Assembly: GCA_027492415.1 (NCBI GenBank) | Contig: JAPUEV010000259.1 | Span: 1 to 8,685 of the forward strand | Length of the DNA stretch: 8,685 bases | Direction: 5' to 3' | From: Ignavibacteria bacterium | Lineage (GTDB): Bacteria > Bacteroidota > Ignavibacteria > Tepidaquicellales > OLB5 | Shown here: positions 1 through 5,385 of the stretch, one piece after another | How positions within the stretch are numbered: the stretch's first letter is position 1 | How the letters are laid out: each line of letters opens with the position of its first letter | Made by a program: the position numbers and the translations under genes | The notes under the pieces: model-generated | What the model was told of the DNA's origin: nothing | Database searches by the model: none | What the model saw: only the letters and a program-made list of their open reading frames with translations

Positions 1-17
1 AATTATTAAGGAATTTT

Positions 18-938
18 ATGAAAATTAAGAAATTTACCTGTGTAAACTGCGGCGCGCCAAAGGTGAATGAGTACAGGTCGCCGTATATTATGTGTGACTA
101 CTGCGGCTCTTTTACAGATATTGATTTCACTCTCGGCATGAATTTCTGGAACCAATCAGTTATGAAAAATATCGGCTATGCTTTCAATAAAATGGACTAC
201 ATGAACCGCCTGCAGTACGCGCTTCAGAAAGGCGATAAGCAGGAATACTGGAGGCTGCAGCGCGGGTATTGGGATTATTATTACCGTACATACCCAGCTT
301 ACCTGCCTCCATCAATTGATGATGGTTACAAGTACAGGGATTACCTCGATGTTTGCGCGGAGTCTAGCACTGAATCAGCTTTTGAACCGAAGTGGGGTGA
401 CTTGGCACGGCAACAGCAGGCATTGCAGCAGTCACTGCAGTATTACCAAACCATGCAGGGAACAAAAGTACAGGGTGAAGGATTCTTTAAGCTTGCAGAA
501 TTTTTTATCGGGATGACAAAGGAAGGATTTAAAGTATTTTATGAAAATCCAAAGTACATTGTAATGAAAGACCTGCTGCCTGAACAGGTACATTTGAAAA
601 TGAAGCTTTCAATGTTCGTACAGGCATGGCTTCCGTATCTTACTGATGAAGATCAGGATAAATTCCTCAAGATGACAGGCTTCTGCATGCAGTATGTTGA
701 AATTGAACAGCCTGCAGGCAGAAAAGGCGAGTGTGAACACTGCAAAGCAGAAATATATATTCCGGAAGGCTCATTCAAGGTACATTGCGAAAGCTGCCAC
801 AAAACTACTAAGGTACAACAGACCTTTAAATGTATGTCATGCGGCGCAGATAATAAGGTACCAGAGTATCCCGCCAAGCCAATTGACTGTGAGTTCTGCG
901 GGGTAGAAAACAGGCTGATACAGAGATTGTTCGGGTAG
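18..938 (+). CDS. Tandem zinc-ribbon protein, paralog 1 (unknown function)
   Basis: 306 residues. The ATG at 18 follows AAGGA (8-12) at a 5-nt spacing, so this start is well supported. Four cysteines near the N-terminus (C8/C11 and C26/C29, CxxC pairs 15 residues apart) form one zinc ribbon. The C-terminus carries two more: C239/C242 with C257/C260, and C272/C275 with C291/C294. The middle (about 41-230) is rich in Tyr, Trp and Gln, including a WDYYYRTYPAYLPP stretch, and looks helical. There is no signal peptide or membrane segment, so it is probably cytosolic. The next gene is a paralog with identical cysteine spacing. I do not recognise a named family. Zinc binding is inferred from the cysteines; a nucleic-acid or protein-binding role is possible but not shown. 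The real operon may begin left of the window. Confidence 0.85.
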   Translation: MKIKKFTCVNCGAPKVNEYRSPYIMCDYCGSFTDIDFTLGMNFWNQSVMKNIGYAFNKMDYMNRLQYALQKGDKQEYWRLQRGYWDYYYRTYPAYLPPSIDDGYKYRDYLDVCAESSTESAFEPKWGDLARQQQALQQSLQYYQTMQGTKVQGEGFFKLAEFFIGMTKEGFKVFYENPKYIVMKDLLPEQVHLKMKLSMFVQAWLPYLTDEDQDKFLKMTGFCMQYVEIEQPAGRKGECEHCKAEIYIPEGSFKVHCESCHKTTKVQQTFKCMSCGADNKVPEYPAKPIDCEFCGVENRLIQRLFG

Positions 939-959
939 ACAAAATCCTGAGCGAAGTAC

Positions 960-1009
960 ACTCATCCGATGACTGCACCAGCAGTCTCGCTTAAAGTCAT
1001 CGGATGAGT
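960..1009. repeat. Long hairpin, 15-bp perfect stem (block A, copy 1)
   Basis: Arms 960-974 (ACTCATCCGATGACT) and 995-1009 are exact reverse complements around a 20-nt loop. No T-tract follows, so it is not a classical terminator. An alternative short hairpin uses GACTGC (971-976) with GCAGTC (981-986), which shares the left arm. A related hairpin lies after the second zinc-ribbon gene at 2071-2101. The preceding AATCCTGAGCGAAGT (944-957) looks like a fragment of a dispersed intergenic repeat. Confidence 0.8.
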
Positions 1010-1023
1010 AAAGCATTAAATAA

Positions 1024-1075
1024 CGGTAACCCGCAACAGTATTTCGGGCAATCGAATCAGCGATTAGGCTTATAT
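1024..1075. repeat. Three-hairpin palindromic element, copy 1 (degenerate)
   Basis: Same order of parts as at 2117 and 4491: GGTAA, hairpin B (CCCGCAAC-agt-ATTTCGGG, 6 of 8 pairs), caatc, hairpin C (GAATC-agc-GATTA, 4 of 5 pairs), then TTAT. The outer ends no longer pair well. It ends 11 nt before the ATG of the second zinc-ribbon gene, so it would lie in that gene's leader if it is transcribed from upstream. It is the most decayed of the three copies. Confidence 0.75.
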
Positions 1076-1086
1076 TATATGTTATT

Positions 1087-2010
1087 ATGAAAATTAAAAA
1101 GTTTACATGTATAGGATGTGGTGCGCCAAAGGTGAATGAATACAGGTCACCGTACATAATTTGTGACTACTGCGGGACATTTACTGATGTTGATTATACT
1201 CTCGGACTTGAATCCTGGAACGAATCACCCGAAAAAACCGCACGGTACGTAGACAAAAAAGCTGACCTTATGGCAAGGATCAATACTGCATTGAATAAAA
1301 ATGACAGGCAATTATACCGCAAGCTTCAGCATGAGTACTGGGATTATTACTATACAACATATCCTGCATACCTGCCGCCGACTGTTGAAACAAAAGAAAT
1401 TTACGATGCATATATTAATGTTTGCGCAGATTCAACTACAGAATACGGATTTGATCCTAAGTGGCAGGAGTATGGCATAAAACAGAATGAATTATACTAC
1501 AGCCTGGAGTATTATTATGCTCTGGATGGCGGATCAAAAGTAAATGGAGACGATTTTTTTAAATTGGCTGAGTTTTTTATTGATATGACTAAAGAAGGAA
1601 TAAAAGTGTTTTACAGTGATCCCAAATATGCTTTGATGAATGATGTTGTACCGGAGAAAGTCCATTTAAAAATGAAGCTTTCAATGTTCGTGCAGATCTG
1701 GCTGCCTTACCTAACTGATGATGAACAGCAAAGACTGCTTGATATGACGGGATTCAATATGCAGTATGTGGAAATTGAAAGACCTGCCGGCAGAAAAGGG
1801 GAGTGTGAACACTGCAAAGAGGAAATTTATATTCCCGAAGGTTCGTACAAAGTCTATTGTGAAAGCTGCCATAAAACAACAAAAGTACAGCAAAGCTTTA
1901 AGTGCATGTCATGCGGCGCTGAAAATAAGGTGCCTGATTATCCCGCCAAGCCAATTGACTGCGGGTTCTGCGGGGTTGAAAACAGGCTGATCCAGAGATT
2001 ATTCGGGTAA
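1087..2010 (+). CDS. Tandem zinc-ribbon protein, paralog 2 (unknown function)
   Basis: 307 residues, alignable end to end with the gene at 18-938 with a one-residue length difference. Zinc-ribbon cysteines are C8/C11 and C26/C29, then C240/C243 with C258/C261, and C273/C276 with C292/C295. By eye the first 40 residues are about 85% identical to paralog 1 and the last 75 about 90%. Residues 41-150 are much more divergent while keeping YWDYYY-TYPAYLPP. There is no good Shine-Dalgarno before ATG 1087. A 3-codon mini-ORF (ATG TTA TTA TGA, 1079-1090) overlaps the start. The gene lies 148 bp after paralog 1 on the same strand and may be co-transcribed, with the hairpin block between them. Function is unknown. 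Tandem duplication followed by divergence of the middle is the simplest history. Confidence 0.85.
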   Translation: MKIKKFTCIGCGAPKVNEYRSPYIICDYCGTFTDVDYTLGLESWNESPEKTARYVDKKADLMARINTALNKNDRQLYRKLQHEYWDYYYTTYPAYLPPTVETKEIYDAYINVCADSTTEYGFDPKWQEYGIKQNELYYSLEYYYALDGGSKVNGDDFFKLAEFFIDMTKEGIKVFYSDPKYALMNDVVPEKVHLKMKLSMFVQIWLPYLTDDEQQRLLDMTGFNMQYVEIERPAGRKGECEHCKEEIYIPEGSYKVYCESCHKTTKVQQSFKCMSCGAENKVPDYPAKPIDCGFCGVENRLIQRLFG

Positions 2011-2032
2011 TGGAAAAGAGTTCACGCACCAT

Positions 2033-2048
2033 GCCTGCGGCAGGCAGG
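2033..2048. repeat. Short GC-rich palindrome (CCTGC/GCAGG type)
   Basis: GCCTG-cgg-CAGGC (2033-2045), or alternatively CCTGC with GCAGG (2034-2048), in the spacer after the second zinc-ribbon gene. It resembles short intergenic repeats built from CCTGC/GCAGG words; a related GCAGGCAGG string occurs at 8612-8620 in this window. No T-tract follows. Confidence 0.55.
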
Positions 2049-2070
2049 AAGTCTCCAAGGCGCAAAAGTG

Positions 2071-2118
2071 TTCATCCGATGACTACAGTTCATTGGATGA
2101 ATAAGGTATAATTTTTTT
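2071..2118 (+). terminator. Hairpin block A copy 2, possible weak terminator
   Basis: Stem 2071-2082 (TTCATCCGATGA) pairs with 2090-2101 over 12 bp with one G-U, loop ctacagt. Seven T residues (2112-2118) follow, but only after a 10-nt gap, which is long for an intrinsic terminator. It lies between convergent genes (zinc-ribbon paralog 2 and the DUF6064-like gene), where termination is expected. It shares CATCCGATGAC with the hairpin at 960-1009, so it may simply be a repeat. Confidence 0.35.
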
Positions 2119-2168
2119 GTAACCCGAAACGCTGTTTCGGGCAGTCGAATCAGCGATTCAACTTACAG
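2117..2168. repeat. Three-hairpin palindromic element, copy 2
   Basis: Outer ends are TTGTAA (2117-2122) and TTACAG (2163-2168). Inside are hairpin B, CCCGAAAC-gct-GTTTCGGG (2123-2141, perfect 8 bp), and hairpin C, GAATC-agc-GATTC (2147-2159, perfect 5 bp). AGT/ACT flank hairpin C and can extend it past one mismatch. Folded, this gives a three-way junction. It overlaps the last codons and stop of the minus-strand gene ending at 2150. Confidence 0.8.
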
Positions 2169-2803
2169 TTTTTATGATAATTTTTCTTTTTCGCATAAAA
2201 GGTAGTTACAATCCCTGAGATTAATAATCCTGTATCTTCATAAATTCCCAATTGCAGGGCTGCAGTAAAACCTATCAATGACCATAGAAAAGGTATTATC
2301 AATAATTGAACCGGAATTTTCCCTTTCAAAAATAATAAAAAACCGAAAGTAAATATTGTAGTTGGGCATGGCAGACCAAATGTGGGTGACATTGGATAAA
2401 TATGCCCGAAAAAATATCCAAGCATTGGATATATTATCAATGCAAATGTTATTAATACTGCACCTGTATAAGAGTAAATGTTCCGTCCAAATGCAAAATC
2501 TAATTTTTGCTTTAACGGACCGTAATAAATTATCAGCAGAGCTTGTATAATAAATATTATGCCAAAAACATAAGCAGCTTTGTTGATCTGTGAAAAGAAA
2601 GCAAAATGATAAACTATTCCCATCCATAACCAGAATAAAGCAAGTATCGCGGAAATTATTTTACCGGAATGCTTTGAATTACGATATACATAATAGACGC
2701 AAAGAATTGCAAATAAATTAAATAATATCTGTAAAGGCCAAACACTTTGGTTGTAGGTTCCAAAAATATTTAAAAACTGTTCAGTTGAAAAAGGGAGCTT
2801 CAT
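2150..2803 (-). CDS. DUF6064-like multi-pass membrane protein
   Basis: 217 residues with about seven hydrophobic segments (roughly 22-40, 48-70, 75-95, 112-133, 146-160, 163-184, 190-204), so an integral inner-membrane protein. The N-terminal pattern is what I associate with DUF6064: PFSTEQF, a YN..VWP.Q motif at 17-25, then W58-x-W60 with Y65-H66, and an INKAA motif at 73-77. Later it has HIYPMSPTFGLPCPT (134-148). The family's function is not known to me. Its start (ATG at 2803-2801) has no strong Shine-Dalgarno. It lies 56 bp after the aldehyde dehydrogenase on the same strand with no terminator between, so co-transcription is plausible. The last five residues (CKLNR) and the TGA are encoded inside palindromic element copy 2, so the C-terminus may have been changed when that element arrived. 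Confidence 0.8.
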   Translation of the reverse strand: MKLPFSTEQFLNIFGTYNQSVWPLQILFNLFAILCVYYVYRNSKHSGKIISAILALFWLWMGIVYHFAFFSQINKAAYVFGIIFIIQALLIIYYGPLKQKLDFAFGRNIYSYTGAVLITFALIIYPMLGYFFGHIYPMSPTFGLPCPTTIFTFGFLLFLKGKIPVQLLIIPFLWSLIGFTAALQLGIYEDTGLLISGIVTTFYAKKKNYHKNCKLNR

Positions 2804-2859
2804 ATCTTATCAATAAAATCCAGTTAATGTAAGGCAATAATAAATTATATAATCTGTGC

Positions 2860-4281
2860 TTACAATACCAATATCTTCTCTTCTGTCATTTCATTGATCG
2901 CATAACGCACACCTTCGCGGGTGTTGCCGGAATCTTTAACTCCGCCATAGGGCATTGCGTCCATCCTGTAAGCTGAGGCTTCGTTAATTATAACACCACC
3001 CGTATGAATATTATTATAAGCATACATGATATCATGAATATTGTTTGTAAATACACCTGCCTGCAAGCCAAACCTGGATTCATTAACCATTCTAACAGCA
3101 TCTTTGAAACCTGTAAACTGCTCTATGGTTATAACAGGAGCAAACACTTCAGCACATTTTACGTTAGTGTTATCGGGAGCGTTTTCGATCACTGTTGGTT
3201 CAATTACTGCTTTATTCCGTTTGCCGCCGGTTAATATTTTTGCACCTGCCTGCTTAGCTTCGCGTATCCATTTTTCTGCGCGGATAGCTTCTTCCTCATT
3301 TATCATTGGGCCTGTGATTGTATCAGCATAATAAGGATCTCCAAATTTTACTTTCTTTGTTTCTTCAATTAATTTGCTGCGGAAAGTATCATAAATATCC
3401 TTATGTATATAAACTCTTTGCACTGAAATACAGCTTTGCCCAGCCTGAGAGAATCCGCCAATAGTAATTTTACTTACTGCAGAATCAATATCAGCATCAT
3501 TATTCACAATTACACCGGCATTACCGCCAAGCTCAAGCGATACTTTCTGCCTGTCTGACTTTTTCTTAATTCCCCAGCCAACTTCTCCTGACCCCGTGAA
3601 GCTTATCAGCTTAATGGCAGGGTCTGAAATGTGTTTATCCATATTACTTCCTGATATCGGCAGTATGTTTAACGGAATAGAAGTGATACCAAGCTCATTG
3701 CAGCAATCAAATACAATTTTACCGAGTGCAATAGCTGTTAGCATTGAGCTTGAGGAGGGTTTTATCATGATCACATTCCCCGAAGCAAGCGCAGGTGATA
3801 TCTTATGCGCAGCAAGGTTCACAGGGAAATTCCATGGTGTAATACCAAGTATTAAGCCTGTCGGAAATCTGCGAACAATACCCGTTTTATTTTCTGAGCC
3901 GGGGAGCATATCCATAGGCAGAACTTCGCCATAAATACGTGAGCACTCTTCAGCACCCAGCCTGAATGTAAAGATTGCCCGGTCAATTTCTATTTGTGAA
4001 AATTTTATAGGTTTGCCGGTTTCATCAGTAATGAGCCTTGCCAGCTCATTTTTTTGAGCTTTAACCGTTTCGGATATTCTGTAAAGCAGTTCCTGTCTTT
4101 TATAAACTGGCAGTTTACTGAATTCCTTAAAAGCATTTGTAAGATATTCTTTTGATAAATTGAATTCCTTTTCACCGGCAATGTATACTTCACCAACAGT
4201 TTTATTGGTATATGGATTTATAACAGGTTTTACTTCACCGGTTGTTATGAATTCGTTTCCGATCAATATTTTCTCAGGCAT
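2860..4281 (-). CDS. NAD(P)-dependent aldehyde dehydrogenase
   Basis: 473 residues, normal length for the ALDH superfamily, oxidising an aldehyde to the carboxylate with NAD(P)+. Visible key residues: N151 in TPWNFP, K174 in IKPSS (cofactor), FTGSGEVG (228-235, the Rossmann glycine motif), general base E250 in LELGG, nucleophile C284 in AGQSCISVQR, and E378 in EVFAPV. The C-terminal MPYGGVKDSG...REGVRYAINEMTE resembles lactaldehyde/glyceraldehyde-type (GapN-like) ALDHs. The substrate cannot be set from sequence alone. It is not clearly the CoA-acylating methylmalonate-semialdehyde type. There is no signal peptide, so it is cytosolic. No Shine-Dalgarno is evident before ATG 4281. Its promoter must lie in the 353-bp spacer at 4282-4634 or further upstream; I saw no TAnnTTTG box there. 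Confidence 0.93.
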   Translation of the reverse strand: MPEKILIGNEFITTGEVKPVINPYTNKTVGEVYIAGEKEFNLSKEYLTNAFKEFSKLPVYKRQELLYRISETVKAQKNELARLITDETGKPIKFSQIEIDRAIFTFRLGAEECSRIYGEVLPMDMLPGSENKTGIVRRFPTGLILGITPWNFPVNLAAHKISPALASGNVIMIKPSSSSMLTAIALGKIVFDCCNELGITSIPLNILPISGSNMDKHISDPAIKLISFTGSGEVGWGIKKKSDRQKVSLELGGNAGVIVNNDADIDSAVSKITIGGFSQAGQSCISVQRVYIHKDIYDTFRSKLIEETKKVKFGDPYYADTITGPMINEEEAIRAEKWIREAKQAGAKILTGGKRNKAVIEPTVIENAPDNTNVKCAEVFAPVITIEQFTGFKDAVRMVNESRFGLQAGVFTNNIHDIMYAYNNIHTGGVIINEASAYRMDAMPYGGVKDSGNTREGVRYAINEMTEEKILVL

Positions 4282-4350
4282 GGTGTGTAGTTTAATTATC
4301 TAAATTTAATGAAATATTGAAAGGGTTAAAAGAGAATTATTCGTTAGCCT

Positions 4351-4443
4351 CTCGTGCCACGAATAGATACTTCAAGAGTCTGAAAAAAATATATAATGTT
4401 GAATTTCGTTGAAACCAAATAAAATCTAATTTCGTGGAACGAG
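4351..4443. repeat. Imperfect inverted repeat CTCGTGCCACGAA
   Basis: CTCGTGCCACGAA (4351-4363) is the reverse complement of TTCGTGGAACGAG (4431-4443) except at one base, with 67 bp between. Each arm is itself partly palindromic. It could be two oppositely oriented copies of one dispersed repeat, or the ends of a small degenerate insertion. It lies in the leader or promoter region of the aldehyde dehydrogenase. Confidence 0.5.
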
Positions 4444-4490
4444 TATATTCCTGTCAGAAAATGAAATAAGTCTATAAGTGTAATAAATAT

Positions 4491-4547
4491 TTGTAACGCG
4501 AAACGCCGTTTCGCGTATTATAGTCGAATCAGCGATTCAACTTACAA
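4491..4547. repeat. Three-hairpin palindromic element, copy 3 (best preserved)
   Basis: Perfect outer ends TTGTAA (4491-4496) and TTACAA (4542-4547). Hairpin B is CGCGAAAC-gcc-GTTTCGCG (4497-4515, 8 bp) and hairpin C is GAATC-agc-GATTC (4526-4538). Against copy 2 the second base of B is C to G, and its partner in the other arm is G to C, a compensatory change. The B-to-C linker is 10 nt here and 5 nt in the other copies. It lies just beyond the terminator at 4555-4588. Confidence 0.82.
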
Positions 4548-4554
4548 TGCTCAT

Positions 4555-4588
4555 AAAAAAAGGACGACTGAAAATTCAATCATCCTTT
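4555..4588 (-). terminator. Rho-independent terminator of the Cys-rich gene
   Basis: On the minus strand, AGGATGATTG (4586-4577) pairs over 10 bp with CAGTCGTCCT (4570-4561). Two pairs are U-G wobbles, the loop is 6 nt, and seven U residues (4561-4555) follow. It lies 47 nt after the stop of the gene ending at 4635. On the plus strand the two wobbles become A-C mismatches, so it works in one direction only. Confidence 0.85.
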
Positions 4589-4600
4589 AAAACTGTAGAT

Positions 4601-4617
4601 ACGGGATTGTAACCCGT
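4601..4617. repeat. Small hairpin ACGGG/CCCGT with GTTACAA-type loop
   Basis: ACGGG (4601-4605) pairs with CCCGT (4613-4617), loop attgtaa, and AG/CT outside can extend it past a 2-nt bulge. TTGTAACCCG (4608-4617 region) also forms the left end of element copy 2 at 2117-2126, so the two repeats may be related. It lies in the 3' untranslated region of the Cys-rich gene, upstream of its terminator. Confidence 0.55.
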
Positions 4618-4634
4618 CTGAAATATTATAAATT

Positions 4635-5189
4635 TTACAGCTGCTTAGAATCGCTTGATTTCTTTTCTTTCATGCCGGGACAATCATTTTTACCTTCTTT
4701 ATCGCATCCTTTGCCTGAGCAGTCAAGATTCCTGTTCTTTAAATATGAAGCAATGTTCTCCTCAGATGTTTCACCTGCTGAATACATTACTGTAACATTT
4801 GTCATTTTTGATACATTGCATGTTGAGCCAAAGCTAACTTCTTTTACGCCTGCAACGCTTAACAGGTTTTTCTGCAGCTCAGCTTTTGAATCTTCGCAGC
4901 CTGCTTTATCAGTAACAAACTGGTAGCTTGAATACTCTCCGCCGGCTTTAACCTGGCTTTTATTCTCTCCGCATGATGATTTATCACAATTTGATTTATC
5001 GCATCCTGATTTATCACCTGCCAATTTATCGCATGATGACTTATCGCATGTTTTGCCGGCAGTCTTTTGTGTGCATTCCTTATCGCAGCTGCCTTTATCG
5101 TGCGCTACAAGATATGCCTGGTTCAGATACAGGAACCCGAAAGCGAAAACAATTACTATAGCTGAAATTGAAAGAAGTTTTTTATTCAT
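4635..5189 (-). CDS. Membrane-anchored Cys-rich protein with HMA-like domain
   Basis: 184 residues. Residues 5-27 form an uncleaved anchor or signal peptide without a lipobox, so the rest should be periplasmic. Residues 35-73 are a Cys-Asp-Lys-Ser-rich linker with five in-register pentapeptides of CDKSx type (48-72; one has Gly for Cys). Residues 88-157 look like a heavy-metal-associated (HMA, beta-alpha-beta-beta-alpha-beta) fold, with GVKEVSF, NVTVMYSAG and a helix at 141-151. The usual CxxC is CEDS here (C98 only). There are 12 cysteines in all, with CSGKGC and DC after the domain. A metal-binding or redox role is inferred, not shown. The gene is a self-contained unit: promoter at 5228-5258 and terminator at 4555-4588. 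It is divergent from the methylmalonyl-CoA mutase gene. Confidence 0.82.
   Translation of the reverse strand: MNKKLLSISAIVIVFAFGFLYLNQAYLVAHDKGSCDKECTQKTAGKTCDKSSCDKLAGDKSGCDKSNCDKSSCGENKSQVKAGGEYSSYQFVTDKAGCEDSKAELQKNLLSVAGVKEVSFGSTCNVSKMTNVTVMYSAGETSEENIASYLKNRNLDCSGKGCDKEGKNDCPGMKEKKSSDSKQL
4974..5048 (-). repeat. Five tandem 15-bp repeats encoding CDKSx
   Basis: Codons for residues 48-72 of the Cys-rich protein form five in-frame 15-bp units: CDKSS, CDKLA, GDKSG, CDKSN, CDKSS. The DNA units are similar but not identical. The pattern is typical of expansion by slippage or unequal recombination, and copy number could vary between strains. Confidence 0.75.
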
Positions 5190-5227
5190 AGCTTAGCTTT
5201 ATTTAAGTTACTTTAATAATTAGTCTG

Positions 5228-5258
5228 CAAAGATATTAATTTTTTGTTGTTTATCCAA
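5228..5258 (-). promoter_or_regulatory. Bacteroidota-type promoter for the Cys-rich gene
   Basis: On the minus strand, TTG (5258-5256), a 20-nt spacer, then TATCTTTG (5235-5228). This matches the TTG / TAnnTTTG pattern of Bacteroidota housekeeping promoters in both boxes and spacing. Transcription would start near 5221, giving a leader of about 32 nt before ATG 5189. Confidence 0.6.
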
Positions 5259-5332
5259 TGCTTTAAACTTAAAAATTACCTAAGTACTAATAAAACCTAA
5301 TCTTAATCATATTATTTAACTGCTATTTTAGC

Positions 5333-5340
5333 TATTTTTG
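5333..5340 (+). promoter_or_regulatory. Candidate -7 box for the methylmalonyl-CoA mutase gene
   Basis: TATTTTTG fits TAnnTTTG and lies 45 nt before the ATG at 5386, a spacing like that of the opposite promoter. No TTG is seen at the expected upstream distance, so only one of the two boxes is present. Confidence 0.35.
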
Positions 5341-5385
5341 TTGGTTAGATTATGCAAAATATTAAGCAATTATAAGGGAATTACA

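Larger units (their letters stand above)
4282..4634. other. 353-bp intergenic region with repeats and a terminator
   Basis: This separates two minus-strand genes. Right to left it holds a small hairpin (4601-4617), the terminator of the Cys-rich gene (4555-4588), palindromic element copy 3 (4491-4547), and an imperfect inverted repeat (4351-4363 and 4431-4443). The AT-rich leader of the aldehyde dehydrogenase follows. I see no convincing ORF or RNA gene in it. Confidence 0.75.

Noticed and set aside
960..1020. Terminator after zinc-ribbon gene 1
   Set aside because: The stem is strong but no T-tract follows, so it is kept as a repeat hairpin.
653..1157. Minus-strand open frames across the end of zinc-ribbon gene 1 and the spacer
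   Set aside because: They overlap the zinc-coding ends of both paralogs and run through the hairpin repeats, with no ribosome site or recognisable domain.
960..2168. CRISPR array or att sites from the repeated palindromes
   Set aside because: Copies are irregularly spaced, differ in length and flank genes; there are no uniform spacers, no cas genes and no integrase.
3596..3934. 112-residue open frame opposite the aldehyde dehydrogenase
   Set aside because: It is wholly antisense to a well-supported enzyme gene, has no family features, and mirrors that gene's codon pattern.
2860..4281. Calling the ALDH methylmalonate-semialdehyde dehydrogenase because a methylmalonyl-CoA mutase is nearby
   Set aside because: The active-site and C-terminal motifs fit non-acylating lactaldehyde/GapN-like ALDHs, and the two genes are on opposite strands with a separate unit between them.
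5338..5385. Upstream TTG start for the mutase adding 16 residues
   Set aside because: ATG 5386 has AAGGGAA at proper spacing and gives the usual N-terminus; the extra residues look non-coding and overlap a candidate promoter.
5190..5385. Riboswitch (for example cobalamin) upstream of the B12-dependent mutase
   Set aside because: The leader is short and AT-rich with no visible B12-box or multi-stem structure.
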